A DNA stretch of 64,000 nucleotides from Nicotiana tabacum (Eukaryota; Streptophyta; Magnoliopsida; Solanales; Solanaceae): positions 136,972,237 to 137,036,236 of the forward strand of contig NC_134101.1 in the NCBI RefSeq assembly GCF_000715075.1, given 5' to 3'. The translations under genes were made by a program, and so were the position numbers. Below, piece after piece: positions 46,579 to 58,169 of this stretch. The notes below the pieces were generated by a model. It did not search any database. It had not been told where the DNA came from and saw only the letters and a list, made by a program, of their open reading frames with translations. Positions within the stretch are counted from its first letter, which is position 1, and each line of letters opens with the position of its first letter.

Positions 46579-49196
46579 TGTGACGACCCGACAGTCGTCT
46601 CATGAGTTACTGCTCCGTTTTCCCCATTTCTGCTTCTTTATGATTTGTTTATCCGTGTTATGTGGTATCGGGTTGATCGGATCGAATCCGGAATCGTTTT
46701 GGTAAGGTTTGAGATACTTAGTCTCTAAAAGTAGCTTTAGAGTTAGAAAACTCAACTGAGAGTTGACTTATTGGTAAACGAACTCGGAATGCGGATTTTA
46801 TGGCTCGGATAGCTTTGTTAGGTGATTTGGGACTTAGGAGTGTGTCCGGAGTATTTTTGTGATGTCCGGTGTAGAATTAGGGTTGAATTGGCGAAAGTTA
46901 GCTTTTTGGCGATTTCCGATCGGCAGTGAAAAATAGGCTATCGGGATCGGAATGGATTTCCGACAGTTGGAACATGCTCGTAATGTCATTTTGAATATGT
47001 CTGCAAAATTTCAGGTCAATTGGAGTTGTTTTGGAAAGTTTCGACGTCGTTGGTGGAATTTAGGAATTTCAAAGTTCATAGGCTTGAATTTGATGTGATT
47101 TTGGTGTTTTGATGTTGTTTTTGGTGTTTCGAAGGCTCGACTAAGTTCGAATGATATTATGGGACGTGTTGGTATATTTGTTGAGATTTCCGAGGGCCTC
47201 GGGTGGATCTCGAAAGGTTAATGGATCAATTTAGACTAGAAGAAAAGCTGCTGCATTTTTTTCATAGCAGCATGAACAGTAACTCGGTGAACAGTAACTC
47301 GGGTGAACAGTAAAAACGCATGAGCAGTATTTAAATAAACCCTCCGCGACCATTAAACCCTTTTACACCATTTTTTGAACGGGGAAAAAGCTTTGAGGCA
47401 GTTTTGAAGAGAGGAAATCATTGTTCTTCATTGAGGTAAGGATTTTGGACCCTAAAACTCGATTATTTGTGATTAAGGAACAAAATATCAGTGTTTAATT
47501 CATAACAGTGGAGTTAGGGCTTGAGGTTATGAGACCTTCTAGGGATGATTTGAGGGGCCAAACGAACTTCGATTTTCGAGTTCTTTATATGTACGAACTC
47601 ATGAGATGATGAAGAACATTTTGGTATAAAATTTGTCCAGTTCCGAGATGCAGGCCCAGGGGTCGGGTTCTGACTGATTTCGGATTTTGTGCTTAAAATT
47701 GATATTTTTCAATTGGAATTCATTCGTTTAGCATAATTTGATGATAAAAATCTGAACTTGGTATATTTGGAGCACTCGGAAGTTGGTTCGAGAGGCAAGC
47801 GTGCTGCAGAGTAACTTTTCGGGCTAGTTCGAGGTGAGTAATGATTTTAAATGTTGTTTTGAGGGTATGAAACCCCGGATTATACAACGTTCGGTTGTGT
47901 TGAGGTGACGCACACGCTAGATGACGAGCGTGAGGTTGTGCACCGTTGGGGATTGTGACTTAGTCCATCCCGAATGACTATTTTTCTATATATTTGGTAG
48001 CTAATTGTTTGATATTATTATACTTTGGGCCAAATGCCATATTTGGGCTTCGTGCCACCTGTTTGAACCCTTAGGGGATTGTTAATGATATTTTCCTCAC
48101 TGTTTAATTTCATACTTGTGCTCACTCATGCCAGATCTTTCAATGCTTTCAAAACGCAGCTATGTTAATTTGTTTTAGAAAACTTAAATGATGTTTTAAA
48201 GATATTTTGAGCTGAGCTGCATATTTTTACTATTGCCCGAAGGGCTTATGAGATTCTGACTAAGTAAGGCCGAGGGCCTGTATTGTGAGGATACTTTTGG
48301 GTCGGGCTGCATGCCGCAGCAGTGATACACTAATTATGATAATGAGGTCGAGGGCCTGAGATTGTACGCCACGAGGTGGCTTGATATTGATATGAGGTCG
48401 AGAGCCTGTTTATGATGCTACGAGATGGCTTGATATTGTTCTTGAGCCGTAAGGGACCCCTCTAGGAGTCTGCACACCCCTAGTGAGCGCGGATACCCAT
48501 TGTGACATGAGATATAACCCGAGGGGCTGGTATTATTCTGTGATATTTCCCGAGGGGCTGATTTGATGTTATTGTGCCCGAGGGGCAGTTCTTATGTGTT
48601 TACCATTCCTAGTTCTTTTTCCTATCTATTATTGACTACTTAAAAGGTGTTTTTATAAGATTTCATCGTTAAATTGTGTTATTGATTTTGTTATGCCTCT
48701 GGTAGCTAAATGTTGTGTTTAACATCATTTTATATCATTCAGTCTTCATTTATTTTTATTACTCACTAAGTTGGAAGTATGCACTTTACTCCCTGCACCT
48801 CTGTGTGCATGCTCGGGCGCTACAGGTCCTGCTACTGAGGGTTGACAGTCCCAGCAGATCTTCGGAGGTTTACTAGGTAGCTTCTTGGCGATTCGTAGCC
48901 CAGTGCAACCTCCCTCTATTTTATTTCTTTTCTGATTCAATTATTTAGTAGTGGAGTAGACTTTCAGACTGGTAGTATTGTTTTAGATGCTCATGACTGA
49001 TGAAACCCCGATGTCGGGCTGTGTTGGCTTTTATTTCCGCAAATTATACTGTTAAATACTTATTTTGGGATTTTATTTCTGATTAAAGACTTAGTAGTTA
49101 TTATTTTAATTGCTTAAAGTGAATTGGAAGTGAGTCAGATGGCCTTGTCTTCATGAGAGGGGCCATCACAACCAGGTTGGGTTTAGGGTCGTGACA
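46579..49196 (+). repeat. 3' LTR of the LARD at 39437-49196
   Basis: 2618 bp, starts TGTGACGACC, ends GGGTCGTGACA. Array at 47273-47330 before TATTTAAATAAA. No gene inside. Confidence 0.88.
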
Positions 49197-49219
49197 GGAT
49201 ACTTGTATGGCCTTGTCGG
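49197..49219 (+). repeat. old Gypsy LTR, middle piece
   Basis: A 23-bp slice of the old LTR left between two insertions: GGATA (target of the LARD) at its left and GTCGG (target of the solo LTR) at its right. Confidence 0.8.
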
Positions 49220-52200
49220 TGTCGCGCCCCCTTTTTCTCGCGAAATCAGGTTTACGACATTTTTTGTTGGGACAACTCTTTCCTTTTGGAAAGGGGGTTT
49301 CTATTTTTGAAGAGTCGCCACCTAACGATTTAAGGTGCGTTAGGGAACTTATAGGGTTCATTTATAACCACGTTTGGTAACCAAAGACAGGGTAAGAGCT
49401 TGAAATTATTCTAAGGAGAAGGTGTTAGGCACCCCTCAGGATCCACTAGTGTGGTTCCCGGCCAAACAGCTTTTGTGAATTTGTACAAGTAGCAAATAAA
49501 AAGTATGGCTCAAATAGTAGGGGATTTAAGTTTAAGTACACAGATCTTTGGAAAGCAGTTAATGAAAAGCAAGGTTTTGAAAAGAATTACAATCTAAGCA
49601 TATTTGGGAATGTAAAGGGGGTATCCTAGGTTTGTTTATAATATGGATCACATCAAATGCAATACCCGGTATAACACTCCTCAAAGAGGGGCTACACGTG
49701 GTATTAACGCACCGGTCGTCATATCCATATCTACCATTTCCCGCCCCGTGAAGGTAATTAAAGCGAGGGTTGGTCTCAAACCCTATTGCATGCTATTACT
49801 CGTCCCTTCCTATCAGTCCCGGAGGAATTTAGGAGTCATATCCTATAAAAGGGGGTTCTAGGCAGACCCTCAAGTTTAAAGGTAAAATACTAAGGTGACA
49901 TATAATAAACAAGTAGGACTTCAATTAAGGGGAGCATGAAAGACCAGTGAAAGGCTCAGGTATACCTCCACATACAGTACACATAAACAGTATGACTCAT
50001 ACACAATTAAGGTCTAAATTCAAATCCTAAACATGGTATCTAAGTGATAATAGATGAGTTAGATTTATGACATAACTCAAATAGGAAGTCCTAATCAGGC
50101 TTGCCTACTAATTTTAACATGCTGGCAGTCACACAATAATCACAAAGACGGTTCTGATTTTATTTTAAGTTGATTACCTAAGACTTGCCTAAGTGTAAAA
50201 TAATATGCATCAGTTACCAGAATTATTGAAATAGTTTGGAAGTTATTTTACCTAAAACATGTTGTTCTAAATGTTGCAAAAACATGCAGGGATTGCGATC
50301 AGTTTCACTTAAACAGGATAATCAAACATGAGATTGTTTTATGCCTTCATGCATCAGTAGTTTAACTAGGTGTGACTGAGCGAGTGTGAACAAGATACTA
50401 AAATAGGGTATCTAACATGCACATATGAAAAATACAGAATGATTGCAGAATTCCTAAAACATGATTTCTAAATGCCCAAAGAGTTACGACACGACTTCAA
50501 GACGTGCAGAAGCAACAATTTTATGTTAATGTTGTTATTTAGCCTAAAGCAGGAATTCTAAGTGGTAAAGTTATGCCAAATGAGGTGCTGAAATAGTAAA
50601 CCTAAGAACATGGTATCTAATGCATGACATGCTTTGAATGGGTTGATCTTACACATGGATTCTAATGCACATATAGGAAATGTAAACCTAAGACATGGTT
50701 TCTACCCATTGATGTTGATAGCATATATAACTACCCTCCCTTTTCACTAGCCAACCCTAATAGTTGTTCACAATAGATTATTACAGATCAATACTAAAAT
50801 GAATTAACATAAGTAGAAAAGAAAAACAAAAAGTAAAAAGTTACACTATAGAGAGCCTGAAGACAGGCCTAGATTCTCAACACCTGATTAGGACTTCCTC
50901 TCTAAGTTATATAATAAATCTAACTCCAATACCTCAAATGCCAAGATTGTTTCATGGCCTTTCTCATATCTGGGTGTGTCAGAGTTCCATAAGGACCTCA
51001 AGGGATCTCGGGCAGTGCTCACACCTAGATTTCATAGCCAAGACAGAGTAAGTGCAGTGTGGAAAGGCCAGCTATTGTGTGTCAAAGTTGAGAGGGAGCT
51101 CAAGGGTCCCAAGGAAATGCTCACACAAAAGGAGCAGAACTTAGTGGTCTAAGAGTAGAGTGAGAGTGTTTGACATAGTTTTGAAGAGTTTAAGTAAGAA
51201 AACAGTTTTGAAAAAGGGTAAGCAAGAAACAGTTTTGAAAAAAAGAGACTTAATTGGAATAGTTTTATGCCAAAGTTTAACTGATGAAAACCATTTGAAG
51301 GAGCATGCATACCAATCTCAGAACCAAAACAAAGTTAGCATCACACCAAGGACCAAGAATAATCTACCAAACACAAGCAAGAGAATAGGATTGGAGGGAC
51401 AAGTATGGAGCATGTGAGGGCAAACATGTAGCAGGCAGGAACATATACAAGCACATAACCAAAAACTCCTACAAGTTCAGAGGATCAGGGGAGGACAGTA
51501 GAGTATTGGGTTAGATTAACATATCAACACCAAACAACTAGGACCATGATCGTACTAATCATGGGGATTCACATAAGAAACATGCACTAAGTATATAGAA
51601 ACATGTTGATTATTGACAAGTAAAGCATAACTTAACATGTAGAGGGAACTCAGGATCATAATTACATGTTGAACCATAAAAATAGTGAATAAACATATCA
51701 GAAGTACAAGGAATTGTAATAGTAATAGAAACATGTTGGTTTGAGGACTGAAGTCTGAATTAGAACATACCAGTGAAGTGAAGAAAGCAAAAACACATAG
51801 CAGAAATAGGAGAGGCGCAGTAGTTAGCTTTGGCTTGCAGCCGGCTAGCTTAGAATAGTGGCAAGTAGCACAGAAGAGAGAATCGAGAGTTTTTAGTTGT
51901 GAGAGAGAGAGCTTTTGAACTACTGTGTTCGTTCTATGTTAAAAAGAGAGTAGAGTATTTATAGTTTTGAAAATAGGCAGAAAATAAGGTAACAAGTAAA
52001 GGTTTAGCATAATTATAGAAATAATACAAATCAGAATCAATTAAAGACCCGAACTCCCTTCAATTAGGGAGTCATAGTTCAAACGGGTACAAGTTGTATC
52101 AAATAAGGAAAAGAATTACTTATAAGACTGATTTTACCATAATAGGAGTAGTAAAAGCATGTAGCATGTAATAAGGACTAAGTACAGAATATTTTCAAGT

Positions 52201-53902
52201 AAGGAAAGTACACGTTAAATAACTAACAGCATATTTGTGTACATAAATAAGGTAGAGTACAATTTCAATTCTGAAAGTTAGTTCAAAGAATCACAAATAA
52301 GATTGAAAATCACAGGGAATCAGCACTAACTAAGGAAAGTATCACAAAAGTAAGGAAGCAATTCGAAAAATTAGTACAGAATTACATGGAAAATACATAA
52401 AATCACAGATTCAGGGAAGATATCGCAGGTTTAAGGAGATTACACAAAAATCAATATACATTATTATGTGAACAATCAATAAAACAAATAGTCGGACCTA
52501 TTAAATGATAAATAACATGTGTTGAACAAAATAAGAGAAACCCTAAGAACAAATTAGAGCAGGAAGCACAAGAGCATATAGAACATACATGAAACCTAAA
52601 ATGTTCATGAGAGACATGCAAACACATCGCAAATAGAATCAAACTTTAAATCGAACCTAGAGGTAATTGGGTTTCTTAACAAAAATGAATCGAGCAAAAG
52701 GAAAGACTCAGGTGATGTTTAAACATGCTAAAAATCACAAAGTAATTGCTAAAAATCAGAAAGAAATCGTTTTTGCAAAAGAGTTTTGAAACCCTAGTCT
52801 GGAAAATGAGAAAATCGTTTGACATCAGAGAAATCTTTTGAGGAAAACCGGTGAGAACCTTAAAAGACACATAGATCCATCACAGATCTAAAAAGATCGG
52901 AGGATTTAAAGCTAGGATTTCCACAGAAAACCCAAAGGAGGAGAAGAGAGCTTAAAATATCACCGACCTTTGGTCGGAAAATGTAGAGATCTTACTCGAA
53001 CGGCCGTAGGTGGTCGGAAAACATGGCATGAGACCGGAGATGGGAGTGGACCGCCTCAGGGTCACTTGAGAGCCTCTACCAGTGACACAGGTGTGAAAGA
53101 CAGATCCATAAAGTCGATGAGAGGTGGAAACTTCATGGTTTCCGGTGAGGAGATGGCTGGAGAGGGGAGAGATAGAGCTCAAGAGACGAAGGTTCTAGAG
53201 AGAGTTGAGAGGATTCTGAGAGACAGGTGAGAAGTGATATGGGGGAAAAATGAGAAAGGGGGGTAGTCGTTTAGGGGTTAATATGGTAAGTATTAATCTG
53301 GGCCGTTGATTTGAATTAATCAACGGCTCAAATCAAACGAGGGTTGGGATGGGTAAGATTTTAAGTTTGGGTTGGGTAACCGGGCTAATTTATTGGGTTA
53401 GGGGTCTGGGCTAATTAGACTAGAATTGAAATTTAAAAATGGCTAGTTGTTAAATACCCCATAAAAATAGATAAGTAATTTATAAAAATGGCTAATAATT
53501 ATAAAAAATGAAATTGATGCTTAATAAACTAAATTAAAATTATTAATTAGTATTAAAAATATAAATGACTAATTATTGAGTAAAAACATAGCATAAAATA
53601 TATAATTAGGCCATAATTGCAAAATTATTGCAATTATAACCAGATAGTGCCAATTTAGCTAATTTGTAAAATACATTTGGTCTTAATAGGACCAAAATGA
53701 TATATTAAATCAAGGAATGCTTTTGAAATCACTTGTAATGCAATTTATAATTAATTATTAGAGATAAAAATACTGGATAAATAAAAAATGAATTAGCAAA
53801 ATATGAGGAAAATTATAGAAAAATACCAATTGTTATGAAAACCTAATTTTGATGGTCTATATGCAAATTTAAAATAATTTGAGAAAATATTGGGTATCAA
53901 CA
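49220..53902 (-). mobile_element. solo LTR of an Ogre-type (Tat) element
   Basis: 4683 bp flanked by an exact 5-bp duplication GTCGG (49215-49219 and 53903-53907). Minus strand: starts TGTTGATACCCAATATTTTC and ends GGGGGCGCGACA. A TATA box with CTATAAATACTC (51965-51954) is followed by a CTCTCTCTC-rich leader. GGTGGCGACTC near 49320 is typical of the end region of Ogre LTRs. No PBS, gag or pol and no second LTR, so it is a solo LTR left by recombination. Small open frames inside (for example 52952-53230) are chance. Confidence 0.75.
53302..53327. repeat. short palindrome in the Ogre-type LTR
   Basis: GCCGTTGATT and AATCAACGGC separated by TGAATT: 10-bp arms, 6-nt loop. Confidence 0.8.
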
Positions 53903-54152
53903 GTCGGCCTATGTTTTGAGTTTACAAATGGTCATGTCAGCCTTATAGGCTCGTATGTCACATGTATAAGTTTGTATATCACGTTGGGTCATCATATGTT
54001 GAGTATTCCCTTATGTTTTATTATTGTTATCTCATGACAAATTTTCTGGCTCATTTACTTATGATAGTATGATAAGAAAGATATTTGACGTTGGTACTCG
54101 GTTGAGTAAGTCACCGGGTGCCCGTCGCGGCCCTCCGATTCGGGTCGTGACA
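53903..54152 (+). repeat. old Gypsy LTR, last piece
   Basis: Continues the LTR from 49219 and ends TTCGGGTCGTGACA. No PBS follows. Confidence 0.75.
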
Positions 54153-54239
54153 GGCTCTTCGTATAAAGATCCCTAAATTGGAGCCCACTAGCATAGAAGT
54201 TCATTTTTCACTGGCTCGTAGTGCCAAATTCAGTTGCAA

Positions 54240-55501
54240 TTGGGTTTTAGCCTATAGAAGTCTTTTCGGAGAAGGATGAATTATGATAGCTATATTCGAA
54301 CCACTTTCCAGTTGTGATAGGGTTGCACTAGGGGTTAGCTCTTAGCCCATTATTATTTACCTTGGTGTTGGACACATTGGCGCGCTACATTCAAGCGGAA
54401 GTGCCATTGTGTATATTATTTGCGGATGATATTGTACTGATTGATGAGACGCGAGGCGGTGTTAACGCGAGACTAGAGGTTTGGAGACAAACCTTGGAGT
54501 CTAAAGGTTTCAAGTTGAGCAGGACAAGACTGAGTACTTGGAGTGGAGGTTCAGTGAAGAAACTGATGGTGCAGACGTGCATGAGCTTGATACGCAAGTT
54601 ATCCCTAAGAGAGATAGTTTCAAGTACTTTGGGTTTGTTATCCAAGGAACTTAAGAAATTGATGAGGATGTTACCCATTGTATTGGAGTGGGGTGGATGA
54701 AATAGAGACTCGCATCCGGTATTTTATGTGATAAGACAGTGCCACCTCAACTTAAGGGTAAGTTTTATAGAATGGTTGTTAGACCTACGATGTTGTACGG
54801 AGCAGAGTGTTGGCCAGTCAAGAACTCTAATGTCCAGAAAATAAAAGTAGCGAAAATGAGGATGTTGAGATGGATGTGCGGTTATACTAGAATTGATAAA
54901 ATTAGAAATGAAGATATACGGGACAGAATATGAGTTGCCTCAATGGAGGATAAGATGCAAGAAGCGAGGCTTAAATGGTTTGAGCATGTGAAGATAAGAA
55001 GCACAGATGCTCCAGTGAGGAGGTGTGAGAGGTTGGTCTCGGTTGGTCTGAAGAGGGAGGTATGCCACAGAAGTACTGGGGAGAGGGAATTAGGCAAGAC
55101 CTGGCGTTGCTTCAGCTCACTGAGGACACGACCCTTGATAGGAAGGTGTGGAGGTCGAGAATTAGGGTTGAAGGTTAGTAGGTAGTCGATTGTGTGTCTT
55201 CCCCATACCAGTAGTATTAATAGTTAACCTTGTATATTGGTAATCTTTAATACTCCATATTTTCTTATTATCTTGTTGTTGATACTGCTTGTTCTCTTAT
55301 TATCTTGTTGTTGTTACTCTTGTTTTCTTATTATCCTGATGTTATTATCATTGGTTGTTACTGCTTTTTTTTTTCTTTCCTTGAGCCGAGGGTCTATCGG
55401 AAACAACCTTTCTATCCTCAAGGTAGGGGTAATATCTGAGTACACACTACTCTCCCTAGACCTCACTCCTAGGATTATACTGAGTTTGTTATTGTTGTTT
55501 A
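54240..55501 (+). mobile_element. 5'-truncated RTE-type LINE
   Basis: Holds the second half of a LINE reverse transcriptase ORF and a 3' tail. The tail (55383-55501) has GAGCCGAGGGTCTATCGG, AGGTAGGGGTAA and a TTGTTATTGTTGTTT end, the kind of 3' region shared by solanaceous RTE LINEs and their SINEs. The 5' part is missing, as is usual for LINE copies. 54153-54239 is unassigned. Confidence 0.8.
54250..55185 (+). pseudogene. LINE reverse transcriptase C-terminal half, broken
   Basis: Reads [21 protein letters not shown], then [19 protein letters not shown] with the F-A-D-D active-site motif, [17 protein letters not shown], a frameshift, then [40 protein letters not shown], a stop near 54931, and KMQEARLKWFEHVKIRSTDA. 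Stops and shifts near 54333, 54550, 54700 and 54931 mean it is dead. It matches the RT-like proteins often annotated as host genes in plants. Confidence 0.85.
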
Positions 55502-56162
55502 TATTCTTTAACAGAGACAGCATCATTTTTCCCTTTTATGAATAAAAGCGAACGAATAGATAGTTCTTGTATTATATAAGTAACATCAATATAATAAGAT
55601 CATTACGTGCAATATCTATCTTAATCTGCATGGATCCGAAGAGCTCTACATTAAATATTCAAGCTACCTACGCTGACAGACAATAGTAACATCAGCAAGT
55701 TGTCATAAGCAACTTACAATAATTATTAAAAACGTGATTTTTTTCTTTTCTATACACTATATGAAACCTTATCACCAAAATTGTCCTAGTTTAAAAATTT
55801 ACCCGACCTAAACATATTTTAGCTAAAAAAATATATATAGTCGGTTAAAATAGACTCCTTTCTTCAGTAGACTTTCTTTTTTAGACGCGTGATTTTGGGA
55901 CAACGTATATTTCAGTTACAAAATCGCGACGCAATCATCGCCCCATAAAAAGACAACAAATCTGCAGAATCCTTCTTTTACGCAGATGTCCTCTAGTTTT
56001 CCATAAACAGAGCAACAAATTCACCAAAAAAAGCTTCTGAAGAAACAATTACACATTAACGTGAAGAATTGACAATCAACTCTGAACATATGGCTACATT
56101 CTAAAGTTTTCATAGCATTGTGTAGTTATTTTCTCTACAATTGAATTGAATTTGGCGATATA
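55502..56162. other. non-coding stretch before the MULE gene
   Basis: AT-rich; no gene seen. It may contain the 5' part of the MULE, but no terminal inverted repeat could be identified, since the other end is outside or lost. Confidence 0.4.
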
Positions 56163-58169
56163 ATGAATAAACTGGCGATAATGCTTCAGCTCAATGGTCG
56201 GTGGGATAGTTTTGGGAGATACATAGATTTTGATATTGACGGAATTATAGTTAATGAAGATTCAAATTATAGTCAATTGAATGCCACAATTGCAAAGCAT
56301 CTAATGATCGATACTTCTGTAAAAATTATCGAGATCAAATACACGGTGAACGAACGTTGCCCTCTAATGAAAATTCAGAACGATATAGGAGTTCGAGTGT
56401 ATATGGAGACGAAAAAGAAAAACAAAAACTTAGGAATGTATCCGCTGTGTATAACAATAAGGGATTTTGATTTGGAATGCAGTATGTCGAATGCGAGTAC
56501 AATTGCAGGTTTGCTCTATTTTTTTAGTCCTAATGTTTTGCAATTCCAAGTGTGCAACAATTTTACTACAAATTATCTACAACTATACGACATAACAAAT
56601 GTAGTTCAACTGTTATGTCTCGTAACAATTAAAGTGTAATTGTTACACAGTAACTAAGGTTAGAAAAAAGTAAACTATGATCACTGAACAAAGCATCTAC
56701 AAGTATAATACAAATTTATTTTCTATCAAATACTGAACACCGAATATATAGAGGTCTGAATTACTATAATTTTAAATGAGTGCAAGTATATCTAATTATC
56801 ATAATACTAACGTGGTACAATTGTCAAGCAATCGTAATACATTTGGAGAAGTATCAAGAACAGGGAAGTTGATTAATATGCCAACATCCCCAGCAATTGT
56901 GGAATATGAAAGTATAATCATAACAGAACATACGCCAAAAGTAATTGAAGTAGGCCAAGTTTATCAAGACAAACAAACAATTGTCAGTACAATGAAGCAC
57001 TATACTATCATGAATAAGTTTCAATTCAGGATGAAAAGGTCTAGTACAAAAAGGTACGAACATTTTATTTGTCAAATCATATTGTGTATAACTTGTAGTT
57101 TTTATGTATATAAATTATTTGGAACAATTTGTTGTGCATAAAACAACCTGAATTCTTGGTAATTACAATTTGCCTAATAATTTTATCATTATTTTTATTT
57201 TGTAGCTACTACCTCATATGTATTGGTAATAATTGTGCGTGGCACTTCAAGTCCACAAGCATAAATGAATCAACATTGTTCAAGGTTCGAAAATTCAACA
57301 GCTTTCACACATGATCGTTAATGGAAATGCATATATACAATGCAAAGCTACTGCCATGGTAGTTGGCAGCATGGTCATGCCAAAATATGCGAATTTTAAG
57401 ACAATATAGACACCAAAAGACATACAAATTGATATGTTATAAGAACATGGTGTCAACTTAACATACATACAAGCTTGGAGAGAAAAGGAAAAGGCTTTGA
57501 AATTTTTTAGAGGCCATCTTGCTGATTCCTACAGTTGGTTTCCGAGTTATTTGTATAATATAGAGAAGACTTATCCAGGGTCGGTAGTCAAATTGCAGAA
57601 GACTGAAGATGACTATTTCTTGTATGCATTTGTTGCTCTTAGTACGTCCATCAAGGGTTGGGAGCATTGTAGGCAAATTGTATTAGTCGATTGTACCTTC
57701 TTCAAGTCAGCATTTAAGGGAATCATGCTAACAGCAAGCACAATGGATGCAGCATGTATTGTAGATTAATTGTAAAAATATTGTATTAAAGTTGCTTCTG
57801 AAAATGTATTTTTGATATTTCAAGTTTTATTACTGAAATTGATTTTTTTTCTTGCTACATATGTGATAGGTAGTATATTACCACTAGCATACGCTATTGT
57901 TGATTTAGAAAATGACTCATCATGGAGGTTGGGTTTTTGAGCAATTCAAACATGTATATGGTGAAAAACCAAATATGTGTGTTGTTTTGAACCGGAATGA
58001 GAGTATATTGAAGGCAACATCTACGATTTTTATCCGCATGCCACATTATGCTTGAATGTGGCACATTTGGACAAATGTAAGGTCAAAGTTCAAGAAGGTC
58101 ATCTAAAGTTAAGCGAATTGTACTTTGCCACGACACGATCATACATGCTTGATGAATTTAATGAAAGAA
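56163..58169 (+). pseudogene. MULE (Mutator-like) transposase gene, inactive
   Basis: Exon-like blocks: an N-terminal part (56163-56510, MNKLAIMLQLNGRWDSFGRY), the MuDR DNA-binding part (56776-57075, GQVYQDKQTIVSTMKHYTI; resumed near 57230 with CAWHFKSTSINES), then PKYANFKTI-stop-TPKDIQID and HGVNLTYIQAWREKEKALKF, then YLYNIEKTYPGSVVKLQKTE and IVLVDCTFFKSAFKGIML (first catalytic Asp). A probable intron, 57756-57869 (GTATTG...GATAG), is followed by SILPLAYAIVDLEND. The second catalytic position reads VVLNRNESI where VVSDRNESI is expected: Asp replaced by Asn. The last readable piece is LMNLMKE/FNERM at the border, cut by the LTR at 58170. Stops near 57401 and 57440. Confidence 0.82.
57756..57869 (+). 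other. probable intron in the MULE gene
   Basis: GTATTG donor and GTGATAG acceptor, 114 nt and T-rich. Removal joins TMDAA to SILPLAYAIV in frame, as in related MULE transposases. Confidence 0.6.

Larger units (their letters stand above)
39437..49196 (+). mobile_element. LARD-like non-autonomous Ty3/Gypsy element, plus strand
   Basis: 9.76 kb with LTRs of 2648 and 2618 bp and an exact duplication GGATA at 39432-39436 and 49197-49201. The first LTR starts TATGACGACCC, the second TGTGACGACCC, so the 5' TG has mutated. The PBS is intact; the PPT is GGGAAGGA. The interior (4.49 kb) lines up with the minus-strand LARD at 22765, including the missing RT core. Same family, opposite orientation, independent insertion. 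Confidence 0.88.

Noticed and set aside
52952..53230. overlapping 76- and 86-residue frames on both strands
   Set aside because: They lie in the Ogre-type LTR and have no recognisable domain or gene context.
54362..55185. host gene for an RT-like protein
   Set aside because: The frames are fragments of a LINE RT with stops, followed by a LINE 3' tail.
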